Positions 7,321 to 12,871 of a DNA stretch of 16,210 bases are shown in pieces. Position 1 is the first letter of the stretch. Each line of letters starts with the position of its first letter. A program made the translations under genes and the position numbers. The notes beneath the pieces are model-generated. The model was not told the DNA's origin, made no database searches, and saw nothing but the letters and a program-made list of their open reading frames with translations. The DNA comes from Phycisphaerales bacterium UBA1845 (lineage in GTDB: Bacteria > Planctomycetota > Phycisphaerae > UBA1845), in contig DDIR01000102.1 in assembly GCA_002338715.1 (NCBI GenBank), positions 1-16,210 on the forward strand. Reading direction: 5' to 3'.

Positions 7321-7358
7321 CCGAATCGATCCAAAGAACCGACCGACGGTTGATTCGG
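7321..7358. promoter_or_regulatory. Nested inverted repeat upstream of an unknown gene
   Basis: An outer pair CCGAATC (7321-7327) and GATTCGG (7352-7358) encloses an inner hairpin AACCG (7337-7341), loop ACCGA, CGGTT (7347-7351). The 3' arms of the two stems abut directly. The element sits 33 bases before the preferred start at 7392. It could end the PEP-CTERM transcript or act as a leader structure for the next gene. Confidence 0.4.
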
Positions 7359-7391
7359 TTGAACACACCTGTTTGCATGAAGCCATTCAAC

Positions 7392-7973
7392 ATGAATCCT
7401 GACCATGTGCCAATTGAAGATCAAATCGCCAATCTGAGAGATTGCGGCATCGAACCCGTCTCGCGATTCGCGATTGAATACGTCGTCTGCGAATTCGGTC
7501 GCGAGGAACTTGAGGCCAGTCCGTACGAACATTTGATGAGCGGGTTGGGCGGTGAGTACGAAGATTCTCAAGGGGATTGGCAGCCGACTAGCACCGGTAT
7601 CTGGCATGTGGATACGGAGTGTATTTATGACGCCTGCGACTACGTCAAAGTCGTGAATCGCCTGGCGCTCTTGACGAGACGCGATCTGATTTTGGAAAAC
7701 GTCGAGGCGCATTTTGAGAACGATGCATGGGTACAATTTGACATTGATGGTGCAAAGTATCATTGGGAACTCGAAGTGGATGGCGACTGGATCGATACGA
7801 GCATATTCGAGCGATTCGCCGTTCTCTTGGCCCAAAATCAGTCGGAGAGGCGATACCTTGTGAGCGAATCCTCTGGTCAGGATTTTTTGTTGATCTGCCC
7901 AACTGACGAAGAATTTGACTTACTTGCGTCATTGACCCCCGTGCGTTTCGGACCGATCTTGCCGTTGAATTAG
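7392..7973 (+). CDS. Hypothetical acidic protein of unknown function
   Basis: I do not recognise this protein. It is 193 residues from the ATG at 7392; an ATG at 7377 is equally possible, and a TTG at 7350 is less likely. There is no clear ribosome binding site to choose between them. It has no signal peptide or membrane segment, so it is probably cytoplasmic. Composition is strongly acidic, with Asp and Glu spread throughout, several Trp, and motifs such as IEDQIANLRDCGIEPV at the start, GIWHVDTECIYD in the middle and LICPTDEEFDLL near the end. Small acidic soluble proteins of this kind are common among immunity proteins, but that is only an analogy. It is convergent with the next unknown gene, 28 bases apart. 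GC content is lower than in the core genes by hand counts of sample lines. Confidence 0.7.
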   Translation: MNPDHVPIEDQIANLRDCGIEPVSRFAIEYVVCEFGREELEASPYEHLMSGLGGEYEDSQGDWQPTSTGIWHVDTECIYDACDYVKVVNRLALLTRRDLILENVEAHFENDAWVQFDIDGAKYHWELEVDGDWIDTSIFERFAVLLAQNQSERRYLVSESSGQDFLLICPTDEEFDLLASLTPVRFGPILPLN

Positions 7974-8001
7974 GGCGCGTAAAGAGCAAGATGTCGCAAG
8001 G

Positions 8002-8460
8002 TCACGTAAGGCTCGTGATGTTGGCTTGGATTGCTTCTACGAGTTCTGACCGATTCGTCTCAAACTGCGCCGAGTCTGCGTATGCGCGGAAATCAGAAAC
8101 GTCACGCACAACACGGCGAATATTTTTGAGATCGATTGCGTACCCTTCAAGCCGCGACCAGCCTATGTCGATTTGCACGTGAGAACGATCAAACGTGCAG
8201 CGAATCCACCCTGTGTACTGATCTGACAAATCAAATGGCAGGTGCAGGGTGTCAATGTCGCCGGCTTCTTCAACGACTCCGGAGAATTGGACAAGGAGCG
8301 AGCGCAATGCCTTTCGCAATCTGGAGTGATTGATGTTCTCGTCTATGGCATCGAAAGCAATCGCCATGTAGTAAGAATCACATCGAAGTTTGCCGCCGGG
8401 AAACTCCAAGACAAGGTCATCATGATCTGATCCGTTGTCCTCGAAAAATAGTCGAATCAT
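8002..8460 (-). CDS. Hypothetical small acidic protein
   Basis: I do not recognise this protein. It has 152 residues, starts MIRLFFEDNGSDHDDLVLEF and ends with NRSELVEAIQANITSLT. It has no signal peptide or membrane helix. The pattern of alternating hydrophobic residues in the first 120 residues (LVLEFPGGKL, GWIRCTFDRSHVQIDIGW) suggests beta strands, and the rest looks helical. It is acidic overall. The ATG lies just downstream of the GC-rich hairpin repeat at 8477-8498 and has no good ribosome binding site. It is convergent with the unknown gene at 7392-7973 and in the same direction as the lipoprotein gene at 8599-9228, with 138 bases between. Confidence 0.62.
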   Translation of the reverse strand: MIRLFFEDNGSDHDDLVLEFPGGKLRCDSYYMAIAFDAIDENINHSRLRKALRSLLVQFSGVVEEAGDIDTLHLPFDLSDQYTGWIRCTFDRSHVQIDIGWSRLEGYAIDLKNIRRVVRDVSDFRAYADSAQFETNRSELVEAIQANITSLT

Positions 8461-8476
8461 CGTGGCACACGCTTGT

Positions 8477-8498
8477 TCCGCGGCCCGTTAGCCGCGGA
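8477..8498. repeat. Perfect 8-base-pair GC-rich hairpin, repeat-like
   Basis: TCCGCGGC (8477-8484), a six-base loop CCGTTA, and GCCGCGGA (8491-8498) form a perfect stem. It lies in the leader between two minus-strand genes. No T-run follows on either strand, so it is more likely a dispersed palindromic repeat than a terminator. Confidence 0.55.
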
Positions 8499-8506
8499 TT
8501 GGAAAG

Positions 8507-8524
8507 CTTCGTGTACTTCGTGCA
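8507..8524. repeat. Two tandem copies of a 9-base unit
   Basis: CTTCGTGTA and CTTCGTGCA stand head to tail immediately beyond the hairpin repeat. Short CTTCGTG-type repeats are seen between genes in planctomycetes and related bacteria, as I recall, so this may be part of the same noncoding repeat patch. Confidence 0.45.
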
Positions 8525-8598
8525 TGACGTCCGGTCCGATCTTAGGTCGATAGTGAACACCGCCGGTCCGCACACTAAACATTGCATGTCCTGACGAG

Positions 8599-9228
8599 TC
8601 AATTCTCCTGGACCGTAGGTTCAGGGAGAACTTCAAATTCCGTTGATGCGCTTGCCGGCTGCTTGTATACAGACCAAAACAAAGGGACAGGATTGCCGCG
8701 ATAGGGGCCGCCAGGAAGAGTCATGTCCAAACGATATCGTCCGGTCGCAAGACGTCCTGGCGCTTGGAACCGTACGTCCTGTTTATCCTGATTCATGATT
8801 ACGAATCCTCCGTTTGAACCTCTGATTCGATACGATACTTTGTGACAATGCGATTCGTCGACAACAACAAAACGATTTCCAAGATTCCCAGAGTCAAGGC
8901 ATGCGCCGGCAAGCAAGAACGGTGTCAATGGTGCAAGCCAAACGTATGGCGTGCCGCAGAATCCAATGGGGCGATTCTGAATGACCTCGCCAGAATCAAG
9001 ATTTTCTAGTTTGACGTCAAAATGTTTTGCCCACGGTTTGTGGATGCACGTTGCGCCACTCGTAGAGATGAATATGGCGTCGATCTGGACGGGCTCGTTT
9101 GCAGCATACGCCTTCTTGTTGGGGGCGATCTCCAACTGAAGTGAATCGCGTTGATTTGTGCAGCCGGCTGTGATCAGAATGCATAGCAATCCCATTGCGA
9201 TCGTGGGATTTGTGTATGGGTGAAGCAT
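8599..9228 (-). CDS. Predicted lipoprotein of unknown function
   Basis: This 209-residue protein probably sits in the cell envelope. From the ATG at 9228 it has a hydrophobic segment (residues 9-22, AMGLLCILITAGC) ending in a lipobox-like TAGC with the lipidated Cys at 23. The start is supported by GGAGAA eight bases or so upstream; the frame is open further but that extra sequence looks untranslated. The signal region has no Lys or Arg before the hydrophobic core, which is unusual. The mature protein begins with LQLEIAPNKKAYAANEPVQI, a strand pattern typical of immunoglobulin-like beta-sandwich domains (as in BsuPI-type or macroglobulin-like domains). Several Cys (CIHKPW, FCGTPYVW, ACLDSG, SHCHKV) could form disulfides. 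No enzyme motif is seen. Confidence 0.72.
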   Translation of the reverse strand: MLHPYTNPTIAMGLLCILITAGCTNQRDSLQLEIAPNKKAYAANEPVQIDAIFISTSGATCIHKPWAKHFDVKLENLDSGEVIQNRPIGFCGTPYVWLAPLTPFLLAGACLDSGNLGNRFVVVDESHCHKVSYRIRGSNGGFVIMNQDKQDVRFQAPGRLATGRYRLDMTLPGGPYRGNPVPLFWSVYKQPASASTEFEVLPEPTVQEN

Positions 9229-9234
9229 CGAAGG

Positions 9235-9240
9235 TTCTCC
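9235..9240 (-). promoter_or_regulatory. Ribosome binding site deciding the lipoprotein start
   Basis: GGAGAA on the minus strand lies six bases before the ATG at 9228. It favours this start over the upstream in-frame start at 9306. Confidence 0.65.
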
Positions 9241-9407
9241 AAATCTGGCATGCACTGTCAGAGAGCGCCAAGGCGAACACAGCCGGCGGCAGCTTTTCGG
9301 ATTCAATCATCGCAGCGAAATACGTGCAACTAAATCCACGTGCGTCGGTATATCCATGCATCGGGCAGCCGCTTGCATTTCAACTTGAATAGAAAGGTCA
9401 TGGGAAC

Positions 9408-10103
9408 ATGTCAATTAATATGCACAAACGAACTTCATTGATCCTACTTACGGTGGCAATGGGCCTGGTGTTTGCAGGAAACGCATTTGCGGATGGAGGG
9501 TCTGCGTCGCAACCCAGCACGGGCGATGCGAAACCGATGAAGGCGGCTTTATTGCAATTCGAAGTTGTCGAAGTGGCGGCGAAGACGCTTTCGACAGCGA
9601 CCGACCAGTCCGCCGAGAGTGACAAGATGATTGCAGCCGTTCGTGGTGCGGTCAAAGACGGTTCCGGGCGCGTTCGCTTTACGTTTGAAGCGCCCACTGC
9701 GATAGGAAGCGAGCTTAGTCTCACGGCTGGCACACAAGAACCATTTCTCAGAAATCGCGTGACGACAAAGGAAGGTAAATCGAACTCACAGGTGGACTAC
9801 GAGAACACGGGTTGTTCGGTCGATGTCCGAACGTATTGGCTCGGTGATTCTCCCGAAGATGGGATTGGCATGAAATGGAATTTGCAACTGGAGGATTTGC
9901 GTACCGAGAGCGGGGTCGATATCAGCGAGCGAATCGAAGCGCCACTCTTCTTGTCGCAAAAAGTTCAAATGACCTCAATTATCGTGCCGGGAAAAGCGAT
10001 TGCGTTTCGAATGGGTTCGCAGCGCCCGCTCGCCGACGATGCGCGCATCTTCGTGGTTATTGCAAAGATCACATTGCCGGATAGCGAAACTGCAAAACAG
10101 TAG
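9408..10103 (+). CDS. Secreted protein, C-terminal half weakly secretin-like
   Basis: This is a 231-residue exported protein. A clear signal peptide (MHKRTS, then LILLTVAMGLVFAG, cleavage after AFA at residue 28) precedes a low-complexity Gly/Ser/Gln-rich linker. The C-terminal half reads like the beta-domain of secretins: LSLTAGTQEPFL, then VDYENTGCSVDVRTYW, then SQKVQMTSIIVPGKAIAFRMGS. In secretins the matching features are a glycine turn, a tyrosine-containing strand followed by a Gly, and a late T-strand followed by a Gly turn. The protein lacks the N domains and is far too short for a real secretin, so this is a weak structural analogy. AAAGG about ten bases upstream is a moderate ribosome binding site; an alternative start is the ATG at 9420. 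It is divergent from the lipoprotein gene. Confidence 0.78.
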   Translation: MSINMHKRTSLILLTVAMGLVFAGNAFADGGSASQPSTGDAKPMKAALLQFEVVEVAAKTLSTATDQSAESDKMIAAVRGAVKDGSGRVRFTFEAPTAIGSELSLTAGTQEPFLRNRVTTKEGKSNSQVDYENTGCSVDVRTYWLGDSPEDGIGMKWNLQLEDLRTESGVDISERIEAPLFLSQKVQMTSIIVPGKAIAFRMGSQRPLADDARIFVVIAKITLPDSETAKQ

Positions 10104-10203
10104 TACAAGGTGGATCGGTTTTTTGGATCAAGCAGATGTTGGCGCAACGGCAGTTCGCCGCACAGGGCCAGAACTCACATGGATTGACTTTGCTTTCCCC
10201 TGG

Positions 10204-10223
10204 ATTCCCGCTTTCGCGGGAAT
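10204..10223. repeat. dRS3-like palindromic repeat (REP family)
   Basis: ATTCCCGCTTTCGCGGGAAT is an 8-base-pair stem with a four-base loop, flanked by TGG and GACGG. The ATTCCC-N8-GGGAAT layout matches the dRS3 repeats of Neisseria and similar repeats in many bacterial genomes (recalled). It lies between two convergent genes, where it could also help end transcription, but there is no T-run. Confidence 0.7.
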
Positions 10224-10263
10224 GACGGCGCTGACGAACAGCTACGTCTGGACTCAAGACGCT

Positions 10264-10893
10264 TTAGTGCGGGGTGCTGCCGTTGGCCGTTACCTTTTCG
10301 ATTAGTTGCTGAAGCTGTTTGACCTCGAAGGGTTTGCGGAGGAAACCGGCGAAGCCCTCTTGCAGCAGGCTTTGGCATTGGCCTTCGGTGTGGGCGCCGC
10401 TTACGGCGATGAGTTTGGCGTCGGTCAGTTGCTCGTTGGAGCGGAGCGTCTTGACGAGGTTCTTGGCGTCGACGTCGTGCAGCGACACGTCCACCACGAT
10501 GACTGACGGCTGATGTTGCTGCGCTAAAATGCCGGCTTCGAATGCGCTGTCGGCCACATTGACGGAATAATCCCCGCCAGCCGTCAACGCCTCGGTCAGT
10601 ACCGACGAGAACCCGGGATCATTGTCCACGATCAGCACACCCAGCGATGCCAGTTCCAATCCGTCCGTCGGAATACCGTGTTCCTTCATGAAACGCAGGA
10701 GTTGATCGACCGGGATGCGGCGATCTTTGCTGCCAGGGATTCGGTAACCGCGAAGTTGGCCGCTGTCGAACCATTTGGAGACGGTGCGCGGCGCGACGCT
10801 GCAAATTTTGGCGACTTGGCCGGTGGTCAGGACGGCTTTTCGACTGGTCCCGTTGGCCGGTTTGGCGATTTTGCTTTCCTGCGTGTTTCCCAT
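10264..10893 (-). CDS. HTH (MerR/excisionase-type) - receiver domain response regulator
   Basis: This is a two-domain regulator of 209 residues. The N-terminal part (about residues 20-72) is an excisionase/MerR-type DNA-binding domain: VLTTGQVAKICSVAPRTVSK, then the wing RGYRIPGSKDRRIP. The C-terminal part (about 84-203) is a receiver domain with all key residues: acidic pair D90 and D92 (VDND), phosphoacceptor D135 (VIVVDVSL), S165 (AVSGA) and K187 (FLRKPFE). The order is reversed from most response regulators, where the receiver comes first. The start at 10893 matches where conserved sequence begins; the open frame upstream to 11088 looks like noncoding sequence. The upstream GGAATGCC is a weak ribosome binding site. 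No histidine kinase is in the window, so the input signal is unknown. It is convergent with the secreted protein gene. Confidence 0.9.
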   Translation of the reverse strand: MGNTQESKIAKPANGTSRKAVLTTGQVAKICSVAPRTVSKWFDSGQLRGYRIPGSKDRRIPVDQLLRFMKEHGIPTDGLELASLGVLIVDNDPGFSSVLTEALTAGGDYSVNVADSAFEAGILAQQHQPSVIVVDVSLHDVDAKNLVKTLRSNEQLTDAKLIAVSGAHTEGQCQSLLQEGFAGFLRKPFEVKQLQQLIEKVTANGSTPH

Positions 10894-11590
10894 GGCATTC
10901 CATCCGTGCGCGAGATCTAAACGAACTGCGTATGCCCGGACAAACGTCGGTCTCGTTGCGGCGAATTGGATCACCACAACGATTGCATGGTCTGTGCAGT
11001 TCGTGAGGGTTATTCTGCCTCCCTGCGCTATCGGCATCTGTCGCGATGACATTAGCCGTGTGCGCACAGGCCGACATTTGCCGGACAACCCGCGCAGAGC
11101 CGTACGAATCGTTCACCTGGATGGAACAATGTGAAGTCGGATCAAAAAGTTCGGCGTGATTACCCTGCCCCCGCCCTGTGCAGCAGTGCGACCACCAACC
11201 GATGCTAGGCACGCAGTTGAGCAAAGGAAAGCAGTTACGAGCTCTGACACCAACCGATTCGACCCGTCCGATTGCTCGCCCATCGCAAATCGACCGTCCC
11301 CCCGATCCGCAATGGACCGTCGAATCAAATCCGTGGCCAAACCATGGCCAGCCATTCCCCGCCCCTGTGATATCTTCCACCAGAAATCGGCCTCCATCCG
11401 TCAATTTGGGCTAATATCGATCCCGGCAAACCTTTACGTTCTTTGACGGCTGCGATAGAGTACCGGGGCTTGGGCGATCGACCATCAACCCGTTGGTTGT
11501 CCAGGTCGGTCCGATTGATGTAAGTCCTTGTCAGACATAAACCCAAAGGGGCTCTTGCGGCGTATAGTCAGGGGGCTTCGAAGGTGACGA
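10894..11590. other. 697-base stretch without a convincing gene
   Basis: Open frames here (for example 11156-11446 plus, 11113-11397 minus) have no family motif, and none is preceded by a good ribosome binding site. Visible structure includes a perfect 10-base palindrome TGTGCGCACA at 11059-11068, two TGGCCA sites separated by five bases at 11334-11350, and a TATAGT -10-like box at 11563-11568 that could serve the tRNA gene (no matching -35). A short repeat TGCCCGGACAA (10933) and TGCCGGACAA (11079) lies upstream of the regulator gene. A small RNA or regulatory role cannot be excluded. Confidence 0.45.
11059..11068. promoter_or_regulatory. 10-base perfect palindrome, candidate operator
   Basis: TGTGCGCACA lies about 165 bases upstream of the minus-strand HTH-receiver gene. 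It could be an autoregulatory site for that regulator, but a single palindrome of this length can occur by chance. Confidence 0.2.
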
Positions 11591-11674
11591 GCCGGAGTGG
11601 CGGAATTGGCAGACGCGCAGGATTCAAAATCCTGTTCTGGCAACAGAGTGTGGGTTCGATTCCCACCTCCGGCA
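11591..11674 (+). tRNA. tRNA-Leu (anticodon CAA)
   Basis: This is an 84-base cloverleaf. The acceptor stem is GCCGGAG with CTCCGGC (11667-11673) and discriminator A. The D stem is GCG with CGC, and the anticodon stem is CAGGA with TCCTG. The loop TTCAAAA places the anticodon CAA at 11625-11627, reading UUG codons. A long class II variable arm (TCTG, GCAA, CAGA) and the T arm GTGGG TTCGATT CCCAC complete it. The CCA end is not encoded, so a nucleotidyltransferase must add it. Confidence 0.97.
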
Positions 11675-11686
11675 TAAATGACGTAA

Positions 11687-11721
11687 CGGGCCTGAAGAAA
11701 TCGGAAGGCCCGGTTTGCTTT
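11687..11721 (+). terminator. Rho-independent terminator after tRNA-Leu
   Basis: CGGGCCT (11687-11693) pairs with AGGCCCG (11706-11712) across a 12-base loop. It is followed by GTTTGCTTT, a T-rich tail. The hairpin begins 13 bases after the tRNA and precedes ispH, so it should separate the two units. Confidence 0.65.
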
Positions 11722-11789
11722 GGCCCACCGAGAGAGTGCCCAAACCCGTTTTCTGCTGATTCGGGTCTTGTGCCCAACGTGAGAGTTCA

Positions 11790-12755
11790 ATGGAAATCCT
11801 GCTCGCCAATCCACGATGTTACTGCGCCGGAGTCGATCGGGCTGTGCAGATTGTGGAGTTGGCAATCGACACGTTCGGTGCGCCGGTTTACGTTCGCAAA
11901 GAAATCGTCCACAACCAGTTTGTGGTCAATCGCCTCCGCGACCTCGGTGCGGTGTTCGTAGAAGAACTCAGCGAAGTGCCCGAAGACTCGCTCGTGGTGT
12001 TCAGTGCCCACGGTGTCGCCCCCTCCATACACGAAGAAGCGAAAGAGCGGCAGTTGCGGGTGATCGATGCGTCATGCCCCCTGGTAACCAAAGTGCATCT
12101 TGAAGTGCTGCGGTTCGTCAAAGAGGGGTATCACATCGCTTTCATCGGCCGCAAAGGGCACGAAGAAGTTGAAGGCACGATGGGCCATGCCCCCGACCAT
12201 ATCACGCTGGTCGAGGATGTCGAGCAAGCCGGTACGGTTGAACTGCCGTCCGACAAAAAGCTGATGGTCCTGATGCAGACAACGCTGAGCGTGGATGACA
12301 CGAAGGTCGTGGTCAACGCGCTTCGCGAGCGCTATCCGAATTTGGAATTGCCGCCGACGGAAGATATCTGCTACGCCACGCAGAATCGTCAGGACGCGGT
12401 CAAGGAAATGTGCGAGACGGGCATCGGTTTGTTGCTGGTGGTTGGTTCGCACAATTCGAGCAATGCGGCGCGGCTTGTCGAAGTGGCGCAGCGTCGCGGG
12501 GTGCCGGGTTATCGAATTGATAATGCGAACGAGTTAAGCCCCGATTGGTTGAATGGCGTCGAGTTGATCGGGTTGACCGGTGGGGCGAGTACCCCGGACG
12601 AAGTTGTGCAGTCGGTGATCGTGCGCTTGAAGGAACTGGGCGCGGACAATGTTCGCATGTGCACCGCGGCTGAAGAAAACGTCGTTTTTCAACTTCCGCT
12701 CGTTCTCAAAGAAGCCGAGTCGAAGTTTCCGAAACGTCAACCGGCTACAAAATAA
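11790..12755 (+). CDS. ispH: 4-hydroxy-3-methylbut-2-enyl diphosphate reductase
   Basis: IspH (LytB) is the iron-sulfur enzyme that makes IPP and DMAPP from HMBPP, the last step of the MEP isoprenoid pathway, in the cytoplasm. The 321-residue protein aligns end to end with the E. coli enzyme from memory. The iron-sulfur ligands are present at C12 (NPRCYCAGVDRAV), C96 (DASCPLVTKVH) and C194 (EDICYATQNRQ). Other conserved parts are RKEIVHNQFVV, FSAHGV, the catalytic KGHEEVEGTMG and QTTLSVDDT, VVGSHNSSN and GASTPD. Residue 10 is Cys where the usual motif has Gly (NPRGFCAGV), giving two Cys within three residues. The start at 11790 gives the standard N terminus; GAGAG lies upstream. It is preceded by the tRNA terminator. 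Confidence 0.96.
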   Translation: MEILLANPRCYCAGVDRAVQIVELAIDTFGAPVYVRKEIVHNQFVVNRLRDLGAVFVEELSEVPEDSLVVFSAHGVAPSIHEEAKERQLRVIDASCPLVTKVHLEVLRFVKEGYHIAFIGRKGHEEVEGTMGHAPDHITLVEDVEQAGTVELPSDKKLMVLMQTTLSVDDTKVVVNALRERYPNLELPPTEDICYATQNRQDAVKEMCETGIGLLLVVGSHNSSNAARLVEVAQRRGVPGYRIDNANELSPDWLNGVELIGLTGGASTPDEVVQSVIVRLKELGADNVRMCTAAEENVVFQLPLVLKEAESKFPKRQPATK

Positions 12756-12779
12756 CGTTGGATTTGCAAAAACGTCGGA

Positions 12780-12828
12780 CTTGCGGCGCGGTGATCCGGG
12801 CGTGAGGCTCAACCGCTACCGCTGCAAG
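12780..12828 (+). promoter_or_regulatory. Imperfect hairpin with alternative pairings in the pfaD leader
   Basis: CTTGC (12780-12784) pairs with GCAAG (12824-12828) and GCGGT (12788-12792) with ACCGC (12818-12822). Because ACCGCT is repeated in tandem (12812-12823), GCGGT could equally pair with ACCGC at 12812-12816. The element sits in the 116 bases between ispH and the next gene. It is attenuator-like in form only. Confidence 0.25.
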
Positions 12829-12871
12829 CTGTCCTCAAACAACCTGCAAGACAGTCACTGGAAAAACTGTT

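Noticed and set aside
9195..9392. 65-codon plus-strand frame in the divergent region
   Set aside because: It overlaps the lipoprotein start on the other strand and has no motif or convincing ribosome binding site.
4419..10223. Hairpin repeats as a CRISPR array
   Set aside because: The three hairpins differ in sequence and are thousands of bases apart, with no regular repeat-spacer pattern or cas gene.
11113..11446. Overlapping short frames on both strands upstream of tRNA-Leu
   Set aside because: They have biased composition rich in Pro, Arg and Ser, no motif, and mutually overlapping frames typical of noncoding GC-rich DNA.
11591..11674. tRNA-Leu as an integration site of a mobile element
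   Set aside because: No integrase gene or repeated copy of the tRNA 3' end is visible nearby.
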